DNA from: JBDTOX01 sp039933015
GTDB taxonomy: Bacteria; Pseudomonadota; Gammaproteobacteria; Burkholderiales; Methylophilaceae
Reading direction: 5' to 3'
Assembly (NCBI GenBank): GCA_039933015.1
Contig: JBDTOX010000025.1
Location: 1 to 41,262, forward strand
DNA length: 41,262 bases
Below the pieces are notes generated by a model. The model had not been told where the DNA came from. It worked only from the letters and a program-made list of their open reading frames with translations, and ran no database searches. Positions 7,018 through 16,889 of this stretch are shown here, one piece after another (the first letter of the stretch is position 1; each line of letters starts with the position of its first letter). The translations under genes were made by a program, and so were the position numbers.

Positions 7018-7758
7018 ATGAGCAGCATCACCAGCATTGATCAGCCGGCACATGTCCTGGTCGTGGATGATGATCTGGATATCAGGACCCTGCTGGCTGA
7101 ATATCTGGAGACTTTCGGCTGCCATGCCTATGCTGCAGCTGATGGGGCCGGGATGTGGGAAGTACTGGACAACCACCAGGTCGATATTGTCATTCTCGAC
7201 CTCAATCTGCCCGGTACCGATGGATTGACCCTGTGCAGGGAGCTGCGATTGCGTTCCAACCTCCCCATCATCATGCTCACTGCCCGCAGCGCCTCACTCG
7301 ACCGCATCCTGGGCCTGGAAATGGGTGCTGACGATTATGTATGCAAGCCATTTGAGCCGCGTGAGCTGCTATCACGCATCCGCAGCGTGTTAAGGCGTAC
7401 TCATGCCCCCAGCCATGAGAGCAAGGCCGCCGAAATCAGCCAGCTTCAGTTTGCCAGGTGGACACTTGATCTTACAGCGCGCCATCTGGTGAATCCGCAG
7501 GGGGTGATCGTCTCCCTGTCCGGTGCGGAATTCCGCCTGCTGAAGATATTCCTCGATCATCCCAATCAGGTGCTCAACCGCGATCATATCTTGAACCTGA
7601 CCCAGGGACGCGATGCCGACCCTTTCGACCGCTCCATTGATATACAGGTCAGCCGCCTGCGCCAAAAGCTGGAAGAAGATGCACGCGATCCGCAGATCAT
7701 CAAGACCGTACGCAATGAAGGCTATGTTTTGGCAACGCACATCAAGGCTGAACATTAA
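7018..7758 (+). CDS. OmpR-family response regulator
   Basis: An N-terminal receiver domain begins HVLVVDDDLDIR. The acidic pair lies at residues 17-18, the phosphorylation site is Asp60 in VILDLNLPGTDG, and the conserved Lys is in DDYVCKPF. A C-terminal winged-helix DNA-binding domain includes LSGAEFRLLKIF and SIDIQVSRLRQKLEED. The 246-residue length from the ATG at 7018 fits the family. An upstream in-frame ATG at 6985 would add 11 residues, and neither start has a strong ribosome binding site. The stop overlaps the kinase start by one base. Its neighbours suggest control of envelope genes and possibly of the convergent RND efflux operon, as BaeR controls mdtABC in Escherichia coli. Confidence 0.93.
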   Translation: MSSITSIDQPAHVLVVDDDLDIRTLLAEYLETFGCHAYAAADGAGMWEVLDNHQVDIVILDLNLPGTDGLTLCRELRLRSNLPIIMLTARSASLDRILGLEMGADDYVCKPFEPRELLSRIRSVLRRTHAPSHESKAAEISQLQFARWTLDLTARHLVNPQGVIVSLSGAEFRLLKIFLDHPNQVLNRDHILNLTQGRDADPFDRSIDIQVSRLRQKLEEDARDPQIIKTVRNEGYVLATHIKAEH

Positions 7759-9134
7759 TGTTCAAATCATTCATCAATTCAATGACGGTACGCTTTTTCC
7801 TGATCCTGCTAGGGGGCACTTTAATCTCGGCGGCTATCGCCCTGATGCTCGCTGCCTACGAAGGCCGGGACATGCTTGGCCAGATCAGGACGCGCCACCT
7901 GAGCGAACGTATCGAACAGATCATGCTCACGCTGGAAGCAACGCCTCCGGCAGCCAGGGAGAAAATAGCCGCAATTACCGAAAAGTCCGGCGTCCGCATT
8001 GATTTCTCGCCGCTGGTGCCGCTCACTGGCCACACCGCTGATGCAGAACTCACTGCCGCGCTCACGCGCACGCTGGGCAGCAACAGGCACATCAGCACAT
8101 TTCAGCGCTATGGCGCCGACTGCCCTGTGCGCCCGGAAATGCCCGGAGGCAAGGCCGTCGATATCAATCAGAACAACAACCCGCGCAATTGCCGGACAGT
8201 GTTGGCGACCCTGCTGGATGGAACTGCTGTGCGTGTAGACATTGCCTCTCCTCCCGATCGCCTGCCCGTGCCTTTCCGGCCCAACTTCCTGCCCTATTTA
8301 CTGCTGTTTCTGACGTGCATTGCCGGCCTGGGATTTTTTATCGCTCATCTTGCCACCAAGCCGCTGCGCAGGCTGGCACAGGCAGCCCATGATCTGGGGC
8401 AAAACCTTGAGCAGCCGCATCTGCCTGAAGAGCAAGGCCCAACCGAAGTACGTGAAGCAGCCGCTGCCTTCAACAGCATGCAATCGCGCATGCGGCATTT
8501 CATTGAAGAACGCACTTATATGCTCGCCGCGATCGCGCATGATTTACAAACACCGCTGACACGGCTGCGCCTGCGCCTGGAAAAGGTAGCGGATGCAGAC
8601 CTGCGTACTAAACTGGTGAATGATCTGGTGGTCACGCAGGACATGGTCAAGGATGGCCTCGAGCTGGCGCGCAGCCTCAATGCGGAAGAGCCTTTCGAGC
8701 TGCTGGATATGGATTCACTCATAGACACCATCTGCAACGATGCGACGGATGCCGGTCTGGAAGTCACACACAGCGGCAAGGTGGGCACTCCCGTAATGGG
8801 GCGGCCCAACGCTTTGCGGCGCTGCCTGGCCAACCTGGTGGATAACGCCGTCAAATATGGTGAATTCGCCCATATCATTGTCAAAAAAGAGGGTCAGAAG
8901 GTGATCATTTCCATCATAGACGGCGGGCCGGGCATCCCCGAGCATGCGCTGAAAACCGTGCTGCAACCCTTCAAACGCCTGGAAGACTCGCGCTCCAGGG
9001 ATTCCGGCGGAAGCGGCCTGGGGCTGACCATTGCCTGCGCCATTGCAGAAAAACATCGTGGGACGTTACGGCTACGCAACATCTGCGCCGGTGGGCTAGG
9101 GCTGGAAGCCATCCTGGAAATGTCGATCGGCTAA
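7758..9134 (+). CDS. Sensor histidine kinase (EnvZ/BaeS-like architecture)
   Basis: The 458-residue kinase has a first membrane helix (residues 12-34) and a periplasmic domain to about residue 175 with two cysteines (C122, C145) that could form a disulfide. A second helix (about 177-198), a HAMP linker and the phosphorylated H261 in AAIAHDLQTPLTRL follow. The ATP-binding N box is RCLANLVDNAVKYG and the G boxes are DGGPGIPEH and GGSGLGLTIA. All key residues are present. It is translationally coupled to the response regulator (TAATG overlap). The stimulus is unknown. Its stop is only 6 bases from the stop of the convergent efflux operon. Confidence 0.93.
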   Translation: MFKSFINSMTVRFFLILLGGTLISAAIALMLAAYEGRDMLGQIRTRHLSERIEQIMLTLEATPPAAREKIAAITEKSGVRIDFSPLVPLTGHTADAELTAALTRTLGSNRHISTFQRYGADCPVRPEMPGGKAVDINQNNNPRNCRTVLATLLDGTAVRVDIASPPDRLPVPFRPNFLPYLLLFLTCIAGLGFFIAHLATKPLRRLAQAAHDLGQNLEQPHLPEEQGPTEVREAAAAFNSMQSRMRHFIEERTYMLAAIAHDLQTPLTRLRLRLEKVADADLRTKLVNDLVVTQDMVKDGLELARSLNAEEPFELLDMDSLIDTICNDATDAGLEVTHSGKVGTPVMGRPNALRRCLANLVDNAVKYGEFAHIIVKKEGQKVIISIIDGGPGIPEHALKTVLQPFKRLEDSRSRDSGGSGLGLTIACAIAEKHRGTLRLRNICAGGLGLEAILEMSIG

Positions 9135-9140
9135 ACGCAT

Positions 9141-10622
9141 TCAGGGCTGTGCAGTCTTGCCGGCTTCGTTATTTCCCAGCGCGCTATTACCCAGTTCACT
9201 GCTATCCCAACCGCCACCCAAAGCCTTGATCAGCAGCACGGCGGCAACCAGGCGGCTACTCTGGATGTTAAGCGCCGTTCTTTCATTGGTCAGCGCAATG
9301 GTTTCCACGTTGACCACGTTCAGGTAGTCCACGATGCCGGCCTTGTACTGGTTACGGGTGATCTGCACCGATTCGCGCGCCGATTTCACGGCATCATCCT
9401 GCAAACGGGCTTCCTCTTCCAGGATGCGCAGTGCAGCGAGGTTGTCTTCAACTTCCTGGAAGGCAGTCAACACTGTCTGGCGGTAATTGGCCACATTCTG
9501 ATCGTAAACCGCAATAGCCTGGGCTTTCTGCGCACGACGCAGGCCGGCATCAAATATGGTCTGCGCCAATGCCGGGCCCAGCGTCCAGAAGCGGCTGGGC
9601 AGGGTAAGCCACTGCGCGAAGCTACGGCTCTGGTAGCCCAGCGTACCCGACAAGGTCAGCGCCGGGAAATACGCCGCCTGCGCCACCCCAATGCTGGCAT
9701 TGGCCTGCGCGGCACGGCGCTCCGCAGCTGCAATATCGGGGCGGCGCTCCAGCAATGCGGAAGCAACGCCCAGCGGAATCTGTGGCGGCACAGCCACAAA
9801 AGCCGATGTGGCAGGAGCCAGCGAAAACTCGGCCGGGATCTTGCCCATCAGGATGGCGATGGCGTGCTCGAACTGGGCGCGCTGCACACCGATATCAACA
9901 GCCTGCGCCTGGGCCGACTTGAGCTGGGTTTCGGATGCGACCACATCACCTCTCGCCACCACACCCACTGCATACTGATTCCTGGTGAGCTGCAGCGATC
10001 TTTCATAGGCCGCCACGGTATCGTCCAGCAACTGTTTCCTGGCATCGGCAATACGCAGCAGAAAATAGTTCTGCGCCAGCCCGGCCTGGGCACTTAGCTT
10101 GGCGGCCTCGATATCGGCGCTGCTGGCCTGTATGCCGGCAGTGCTGGCTTCTACCGAGCGCTGGACACGGCCCCAGATGTCAGGTTCCCAGCTCGCATCG
10201 AGGCTCATGCGATAGCTGGTGTTGATGCTGGGATTGAAATTCTGGGCATTACCGACGTTGCTGGCGGGCTTGTTGCGGATAGTGGAAACACCGCCAGTCA
10301 GCGTCGGGAAATACGCTGACCGCGCCTGCTGCGATAGCGCACGTGCCTGGCGGAACTGTGCTTCCACGGCGCGTATGTTCTGGTTGGAGACTGCCACCTG
10401 CGCTACCAGCTGATTAAGCTCGGCATCGCCAAAAATCTCCCACCATTTGCCGCGCGGCAGCTCATCCTGCGGTTGCGCGGTTTTCCAGCCCTGCTGTTCC
10501 TTGAAGGTGGCCGGTACCTGCATGTCCGGCTTCACGTAATCCGGCCCTACCGCGCACCCGCTTAGCACCAGCATGCTGGCCAGCAAGGCCGCAGGCAGGG
10601 TCCGGTTCAATTTACAGCGCAT
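9141..10622 (-). CDS. NodT/OprM-family outer-membrane efflux lipoprotein
   Basis: The 493-residue protein starts with a lipoprotein signal (LVLSGCAVGPDYVKP), the typical opening of OprM/NodT channels. It contains the two repeated outer-membrane efflux domains, each with long helices (AEAQFRQARALSQQARSAYF; RRAQKAQAIAVYDQNVANYR). As the TolC-like trimeric outer-membrane channel it would complete a tripartite pump with the adaptor and the two RND subunits encoded upstream. It is the last gene of the operon, 19 bases after the second RND gene. The final 30 residues are low-complexity and polar. Confidence 0.93.
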   Translation of the reverse strand: MRCKLNRTLPAALLASMLVLSGCAVGPDYVKPDMQVPATFKEQQGWKTAQPQDELPRGKWWEIFGDAELNQLVAQVAVSNQNIRAVEAQFRQARALSQQARSAYFPTLTGGVSTIRNKPASNVGNAQNFNPSINTSYRMSLDASWEPDIWGRVQRSVEASTAGIQASSADIEAAKLSAQAGLAQNYFLLRIADARKQLLDDTVAAYERSLQLTRNQYAVGVVARGDVVASETQLKSAQAQAVDIGVQRAQFEHAIAILMGKIPAEFSLAPATSAFVAVPPQIPLGVASALLERRPDIAAAERRAAQANASIGVAQAAYFPALTLSGTLGYQSRSFAQWLTLPSRFWTLGPALAQTIFDAGLRRAQKAQAIAVYDQNVANYRQTVLTAFQEVEDNLAALRILEEEARLQDDAVKSARESVQITRNQYKAGIVDYLNVVNVETIALTNERTALNIQSSRLVAAVLLIKALGGGWDSSELGNSALGNNEAGKTAQP

Positions 10623-10641
10623 ACCAACTACTCCTCATTTT

Positions 10642-13600
10642 TCATGGCCGGATCGCCAAATCATCGGTAGGAGCCCTGCGTGCCAAGCGACGGCGACTCC
10701 ACAAGCTCAAGCGATCAAGATAAAGATAGACCACCGGCGTGGTATACAAGGTCAGCAACTGGCTGACGATCAGGCCGCCAACGATGGCGATGCCTAACGG
10801 CTGGCGCAATTCGTAGCCCTCGCCTATGCCCAGTGCTAACGGCAATGCGCCAAGCAAGGCTGCCATAGTGGTCATCATGATGGGCCGAAAGCGCAGCAAA
10901 CAGGCTTCATAAATGGCATTGCGCGGGCTGATGCCGCGCGTGCGCTCAGCATCAATCGCAAAATCAATCATCATGATGGCATTCTTCTTGACAATGCCTA
11001 TGAGCAGGATCACGCCTATCATGGCCATGATATTGAATTCAATATTGCACACCAGCAGCGCCAGGAGGGCACCGACCCCGGCAGACGGCAGCGTCGAGAG
11101 GATAGTCAAGGGATGCATATAGCTCTCGTAGAGCATGCCGAGCACAATATATACCGCTAGCAAGGCCGCCAGGATCAGCCACGGTTGATTCTGCAGCGAG
11201 GCCTGAAATACTTTGGCCGTGCCCTGAAAACCACCGCGTACGGAGTTGGGCACGCCTATGCTGGCAAACGCGCCGTCTATCGCCGCGGTAGCCTGTGAAA
11301 GCGAAACCCCGGGCTGGAGATTAAAAGAAATGGTGGAGGCGGCAAATTGCCCCTGGTGATTGACTGCCAGCGGCCCGGAGCTGGGCGCGAAGCGGCTGAT
11401 TGCCATCAATGGCACCTGGGTGCCCTGCGCAGTGGCGATATAAACGTCGCGTAATGATTCCGGGCTTTGCCAGTATTGCGGCGCCACTTCCATTACCACG
11501 TAATACTGGTTGAGGGCCTCGTAAATGATCGACACCTGGCGCTGGCCAAATGCGTCATTCAGCGTACTGTCCAGCAATTTGGTACTCACGCCCAGCCGGG
11601 CGGCGGCGTCGCGATCTATGGTGAGTGTGGTCTGATGGCCTTTATCCTGCTCGTCGCTATTGACGTCAGCCAGGGGCTTCAATGCGCTTAAAGCTGCACG
11701 GATGCGCGGCTCCCACTCGCGCAGCTCGGTCAGGCGGTCGGCCTGCAGCGTGTACTGATACTGTGCATTGCCCTGCCTGCCTCCCATGCGGATGTCCTGC
11801 ACCGGCTGCAGAAACAGGTTAGCGCCGGGCTCTTTACCCAGTTTGGGGCGCAAGCGCGAAATCACCTCGTCGGCAGACAGTTTGCGCTCGGATTGCGGCT
11901 TCAGCGACACGAACATAAAGCCCGTATTGCGCTGCCCGCCGCCTATGAAACCGACCACATTTTCCACCGCCGGATCGTTGCGCACGATATTGATAAAATC
12001 TTCCAGCTTGTGGCGCATGGCCTGGAACGAAATGCCCTGGTCAGCCAGAATCGCCCCTGACAGGCGGCCGGTATCCTGCTGCGGGAAAAAGCCCTTGGGC
12101 ACAATCACGTACAGATAGACGTTCAGGCATATCGTTGCCAGTAATATCAACATAGTCAGCAGGCTATGACGCAGCACAACGTCCAGCGTGTTTTTATAGG
12201 CCTGCAGCACAGCATTGAAAGCGCGTTCGCTCCACATGGAAAGGCGTCCAGGGGATTTCCCAGGATGCTTATTTTTAAGCAGGCGCGCACACATCATGGG
12301 CGTGACGGTGAGCGATACCAGCAGTGAAATGGCTACGGCCGCCGACAAGGTGACAGCAAATTCACGCAGCAAGCGGCCGACTATGCCACCCATCAACAGT
12401 AATGGCAGGAATACCGCCACCAGCGAGACGCTCATCGATACCACGGTAAAAGCCACTTCGCGCGTGCCTTTAAGCGCTGCCTGAAACGGCGGCTCGCCTT
12501 TTTCGATATGGCGCGAGACATTTTCCAGCACCACGATGGCGTCATCCACCACAAAGCCCGTCGCCACGGTCAGCGCCATCAGCGACAGGTTATTCAGGCT
12601 GTAGCCGCACAAATACATGACGCCGAAAGTCCCTATCAGCGATACCGGCACTACCACAGCGGGGATCAAGGTGGCGCGCGGGTTGCGCAGGAACATGAAC
12701 ACCACCATGATGACCAGGCCGATAGAGAGTGTCAGTGTCAGCTCGACGTGATGCACCGAAGCGCGGATGGTAGGACTACGGTCCAGCACTACAGTGGTAT
12801 CGATCGCGCGCGGAATGGAAGCGCGCAACTGCGGAAGTTCGGCGCGGATGCGGTCTATGGTTTCGATAATATTGGCACCGGGCTGGCGCCGGATCACCAG
12901 CAGTACGGCAGGCTTACCGTTGGACAAACCCTCATTGCGTACATCCTGCACTGAATCCACCACCTCGGCCACGTCGGAGAGCCGCACCGGCGAGCCATTA
13001 CGGTAGGAGATAATCAGCGGCATGTACTCCTTGGCAGTATGTGCCTGATCATTGGCAGAAATCTGCCATTGGCGGTCGCCTTCCTCAATTGTGCCTTTGG
13101 GACGGTTCACATTGGTAGCGGCTATGGCGCTGCTCACGTCGCTGAACCCGATGCCGTACTTGTTGAGTGCTGTGGGGTTGAGCTCGACGCGCACCGCGGG
13201 CGAGGAACTGCCGCCCACGCTCACCTGACCAACGCCCTTCACCTGCGCCAGCTTCTGCGCCAGTATGGTAGATGCGGCATCGTACAACTTGCCCTGCGGC
13301 AGGTTGTCGGAAGTCAGCGCAATAATCATGATGGGCGCATCGGCCGGATTGACCTTGTGATAGCTGGGGTTGCGCGGCAAGCCGGTCGGCAACAGCGTGC
13401 GCGCGGCATTGATGGCAGCCTGTACATCACGGGCGGCGCCATTAATGTCGCGATTCAGGTCAAATTGCAGGTTGATCCGCGTTGAGCCCTGCGCACTGGA
13501 TGAGGTCATTTCATTGACACCGGCAATGCGCCCCAGCGAACGTTCCAGCGGCGTCGCCACAGCGGTGGCCATGATTTCCGGGCTGGCACCCGGCAGCGAG

Positions 13601-13746
13601 GCTTCCACCGAGATGGTAGGAAAATCCACCTGCGGCAGCGGTGCCACCGGCAGCAGCGTAAAGGCCACAGCCCCAGCCAACATAATGGCCAAGGTCATCA
13701 GGCTGGTGGCGACCGGTCGGTGAATAAAGATGCCGGAGAAGTTCAT
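10642..13746 (-). CDS. mdtC: RND multidrug efflux permease, MdtC-like
   Basis: The 1034-residue RND-superfamily inner-membrane proton antiporter starts MNFSGIFIHRPVATSLMTLA. It has the two large periplasmic loops and about 12 membrane helices expected. The acidic pair needed for proton transfer is in helix 4 (TGFVVDDAIVVLENV). Length and order after a second RND subunit match MdtC, which pairs with MdtB in a mixed trimer. The start overlaps the stop of the upstream subunit by four bases. The substrate is not deducible; the family exports bile salts, novobiocin and other amphipathic compounds in enterobacteria. Confidence 0.92.
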   Translation of the reverse strand: MNFSGIFIHRPVATSLMTLAIMLAGAVAFTLLPVAPLPQVDFPTISVEASLPGASPEIMATAVATPLERSLGRIAGVNEMTSSSAQGSTRINLQFDLNRDINGAARDVQAAINAARTLLPTGLPRNPSYHKVNPADAPIMIIALTSDNLPQGKLYDAASTILAQKLAQVKGVGQVSVGGSSSPAVRVELNPTALNKYGIGFSDVSSAIAATNVNRPKGTIEEGDRQWQISANDQAHTAKEYMPLIISYRNGSPVRLSDVAEVVDSVQDVRNEGLSNGKPAVLLVIRRQPGANIIETIDRIRAELPQLRASIPRAIDTTVVLDRSPTIRASVHHVELTLTLSIGLVIMVVFMFLRNPRATLIPAVVVPVSLIGTFGVMYLCGYSLNNLSLMALTVATGFVVDDAIVVLENVSRHIEKGEPPFQAALKGTREVAFTVVSMSVSLVAVFLPLLLMGGIVGRLLREFAVTLSAAVAISLLVSLTVTPMMCARLLKNKHPGKSPGRLSMWSERAFNAVLQAYKNTLDVVLRHSLLTMLILLATICLNVYLYVIVPKGFFPQQDTGRLSGAILADQGISFQAMRHKLEDFINIVRNDPAVENVVGFIGGGQRNTGFMFVSLKPQSERKLSADEVISRLRPKLGKEPGANLFLQPVQDIRMGGRQGNAQYQYTLQADRLTELREWEPRIRAALSALKPLADVNSDEQDKGHQTTLTIDRDAAARLGVSTKLLDSTLNDAFGQRQVSIIYEALNQYYVVMEVAPQYWQSPESLRDVYIATAQGTQVPLMAISRFAPSSGPLAVNHQGQFAASTISFNLQPGVSLSQATAAIDGAFASIGVPNSVRGGFQGTAKVFQASLQNQPWLILAALLAVYIVLGMLYESYMHPLTILSTLPSAGVGALLALLVCNIEFNIMAMIGVILLIGIVKKNAIMMIDFAIDAERTRGISPRNAIYEACLLRFRPIMMTTMAALLGALPLALGIGEGYELRQPLGIAIVGGLIVSQLLTLYTTPVVYLYLDRLSLWSRRRLARRAPTDDLAIRP

Positions 13747-16700
13747 GCCTGGCTGTTATCCATCCCGGCAGCGGCCTGCACAGGCTTGCCACGATAAGCC
13801 GCAAAACGCGTAGCCATGCGGTCGAAGGCCAGGTAGACCACGGGCGTGGTAAATAGCGTCAGTGCCTGGCTGACAATAAGCCCGCCCACCATGGTCAACC
13901 CTAAAGGGTGGCGCAGTTCAGAGCCTACGCCTGTGCCCAGCATCAATGGCAGCGCGGCCAGCAGCGCGGCCATGGTGGTCATCAGGATAGGCCGCAGGCG
14001 CAACAGGCATGCCTCGTAGATGGCTACACGCGGCGGCTTGCCCTGCTCGCGCTGCGCCTCCAGCGCGAAATCGATCATCATGATGGCGTTCTTCTTGACG
14101 ATACCGATGAGCAGAATAATGCCGATAATGCCCACGACACCCAGATCATTGCCCGTCAGCATCAGCGCCAGCAACGCGCCGACACCCGCGGAAGGCAGCG
14201 TGGACAAGATGGTGATCGGATGTATGTAACTCTCGTACAACACGCCGAGCACGATATACATGGTGACGATGGCAGCCAGTATCAGCAGCAGCTGGTTAGC
14301 CAGCGAGCTGCGAAATGCCGTTGCCGCGCCCTGGAATACCAGGCGCGTGCTTTGCGGCAACCTGGCCTCCTGCTGCGCCGCATCGATCGCCTTGACCGCT
14401 GCGCTGAGTGATGCTCCCGGTGCCAGATTGAACGAGATATTGGCGGCGGGGAATTGCCCCAGGTGATTGATCACCAGCGGTGCCTCGCGCTCGCTGATCC
14501 TGGCTATGGCGTTGAGCGGCACCTGCCTGTTATTTGTTCCGCCATTGGTCGCCGTGACGTAGATCCCGTTCAGCGCGCTTAAGCCCTGGCGGAATTCCGG
14601 TGCTACTTCCAGTACTACGCGATACTGGTTGGACTGCGTGAAAATGTTGGAAATCAGGCGCTGGCCGAAGGCGTTATACAGTGCGCTGTCTATGGCGGCG
14701 ATGGTGATGCCCAGTCGCCCGGCAGCGTCGCGGTCGATTTCCAGGTGAGCCTGCAGGCCATTGTTCTGCAAATCGCTGGCCACATCCTTGAGCAGTGGCG
14801 ATTGCCGCAGCTTGCCCAGCATGCTCTCGGTACTTGTCGCCAACACCTGGGCATCGGCATCTTCCAGGATGAACTGGTACTGGCTGCGGCTGACACGGTC
14901 TTCAATCGTGAGGTCCTGCACTGATTGCATATACAGGGCAATGCCGCTGACATCCCCGAGTTTACCCTGCAGGCGCTTCATGACACCCTGCACATCATCG
15001 CTCTGCCCTGAATGCCCGCGCTGCGCCTTGGGCTTGAGATTGATCAGCATGCGCCCGCTATTGAGCGTGGTGTTGCTGCCGTCGATACCGATGAAGGAGG
15101 ACAGGCTTTCCACCGCCGGATCCTGGAGGATCACGTCTGCCAGCGCCTGCTGACGCTCGGCCATGGCACTGAATGAAATGGATTGCGGCGCTTCCGATAT
15201 AGCCTGGATCACGCCGGTATCCTGCACCGGGAAAAAGCCCTTGGGGATTGCGATATACAGCACCACCGTGAGCGCCAAGGTCCCCAGCGCCACCAGCAGG
15301 GTCAGCCCCTGATGATCCAGCACGCGCGTCAGTAATTTGCCATAGAAGCGCGTCATGCCATCAATAAAATCCCCCGCCGCATTATAAAACCAGCTGCGCT
15401 CCGATGGCGGCGCATGGCGCAGCAGTTTGGCGCACATCATGGGCGTCAGCGTCAGCGAAACCACGGCAGAAATCAGGATAGCCACGGCCAGCGTAATGGC
15501 AAACTCGCGGAACAACCGCCCTACTACGTCGCCCATGAACAGCAGCGGAATCAGTACGGCAATGAGTGACAGCGTGAGCGAAATAATGGTGAAGCCGATT
15601 TGCCTGGAGCCCTTGAGCGCGGCTTCCAGCGGCGAATCTCCCTGCTCGATATAGCGCGAGATATTTTCAATCATGACCACGGCATCATCCACCACAAAAC
15701 CGGTGGCAATGGTGAGCGCCATCAAGGTCAGGTTATTGATGCTGAACCCGGCCAGGTAGATCACGCCAAAGGTGCCCACCAGCGACAAGGGCACGGCAAC
15801 GCTGGGGATGAGTGTGGCGGGGATATTGCGCAGGAACAGGAAAATCACCATGACCACCAGCGCCACCGACAGCATGAGTTCAAACTGCACATCCTTAACC
15901 GAGGCACGGATAGTGGTGGTGCGGTCAGTCAGCACAACCACCTCCAGCGCGCCGGGCAGCGACGCCTGTAATTGCGGCAATAACTGTTTGATGCGGTCAA
16001 CCACCTCGATGACATTCGCACCGGGCTGGCGCTGAATGTTGAGAATTACCGCCGGATCGCGGTTGGCCCAAGCCGCCAGACGTATATTTTCGGCGTCTTC
16101 CACCACTGTCGCCACGTCGCTCAAGCGGATGGCAGCGCCGTTACGGTAGGCGATTACCAGCTCGCGGTATTCCTCGGGGGTTCTGACCTGATCATTGGCC
16201 TCAATCGTGGAAGCGCGCGTGGGGCCATCAAAACTGCCCTTGGCCTGACTCTGGTTGGAGTTGCTGATGGAAGTGCGCAAATCGTCCAGCGTCATGCCAT
16301 AGGCCGCCAGTGCCTTGGGGTTGGCCTGCACACGGATGGCCGGGCGTTGTCCACCGCTGATGCTGACCAGGCCAACGCCGGATAACTGCGATATTTTCTG
16401 CGCGAGCCGCGTATCGGCAAGATCCTGCACCTGGGTCAGCGGCAGGGTCCTGGACGTGAGCGCCACCGTCAGTACGGGCGCGTCGGCGGGGTTTACCTTG
16501 CTGTAGATAGGCGGCGTGGGCAGATCCTGCGGCAAGAAATTACTGGCGCTGTTGATAGCGGCCTGTACTTGCTGTTCCGCCACGTCCAGACCCATGGACA
16601 GCGCGAATTGCAGGGTAATAACCGACGCCCCGCCGGAGCTGGTGGACGTCATCTGGCTGAGCCCCGGCATCTGGCCGAACTGGCGCTCCAATGGTGCGGT

Positions 16701-16889
16701 AATAGAAGATGTCACAACATCGGGGCTGGCACCGGGATACAAGGTCACAACCTGTATGGTCGGGTAGTCCACCTCCGGCAGGGCCGACAGCGGCAACATG
16801 CGGTAAGCCAGCATGCCCGACAGCAGAATGGCCAGCATCAGCAGCGAGGTTGCCACGGGCCGCAGAATAAACAGGCGTGAGGGATTCAT
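13743..16889 (-). CDS. mdtB: RND multidrug efflux permease, MdtB-like
   Basis: The 1048-residue RND permease is a clear paralogue of the next gene. It starts MNPSRLFILRPVATSLLMLA and has the helix-4 acidic pair in TGFVVDDAVVMIENI and the periplasmic porter segments. Two adjacent RND genes with a shared adaptor is the MdtABC arrangement, in which two B and one C subunit form the trimer. The gene overlaps both neighbours by four bases, consistent with translational coupling and fixed stoichiometry. Confidence 0.92.
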   Translation of the reverse strand: MNPSRLFILRPVATSLLMLAILLSGMLAYRMLPLSALPEVDYPTIQVVTLYPGASPDVVTSSITAPLERQFGQMPGLSQMTSTSSGGASVITLQFALSMGLDVAEQQVQAAINSASNFLPQDLPTPPIYSKVNPADAPVLTVALTSRTLPLTQVQDLADTRLAQKISQLSGVGLVSISGGQRPAIRVQANPKALAAYGMTLDDLRTSISNSNQSQAKGSFDGPTRASTIEANDQVRTPEEYRELVIAYRNGAAIRLSDVATVVEDAENIRLAAWANRDPAVILNIQRQPGANVIEVVDRIKQLLPQLQASLPGALEVVVLTDRTTTIRASVKDVQFELMLSVALVVMVIFLFLRNIPATLIPSVAVPLSLVGTFGVIYLAGFSINNLTLMALTIATGFVVDDAVVMIENISRYIEQGDSPLEAALKGSRQIGFTIISLTLSLIAVLIPLLFMGDVVGRLFREFAITLAVAILISAVVSLTLTPMMCAKLLRHAPPSERSWFYNAAGDFIDGMTRFYGKLLTRVLDHQGLTLLVALGTLALTVVLYIAIPKGFFPVQDTGVIQAISEAPQSISFSAMAERQQALADVILQDPAVESLSSFIGIDGSNTTLNSGRMLINLKPKAQRGHSGQSDDVQGVMKRLQGKLGDVSGIALYMQSVQDLTIEDRVSRSQYQFILEDADAQVLATSTESMLGKLRQSPLLKDVASDLQNNGLQAHLEIDRDAAGRLGITIAAIDSALYNAFGQRLISNIFTQSNQYRVVLEVAPEFRQGLSALNGIYVTATNGGTNNRQVPLNAIARISEREAPLVINHLGQFPAANISFNLAPGASLSAAVKAIDAAQQEARLPQSTRLVFQGAATAFRSSLANQLLLILAAIVTMYIVLGVLYESYIHPITILSTLPSAGVGALLALMLTGNDLGVVGIIGIILLIGIVKKNAIMMIDFALEAQREQGKPPRVAIYEACLLRLRPILMTTMAALLAALPLMLGTGVGSELRHPLGLTMVGGLIVSQALTLFTTPVVYLAFDRMATRFAAYRGKPVQAAAGMDNSQA

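Noticed and set aside
12508..12954. Long open frames antisense to the RND genes
   Set aside because: They are shadows in GC-rich coding sequence; the minus-strand RND genes have full domain content.
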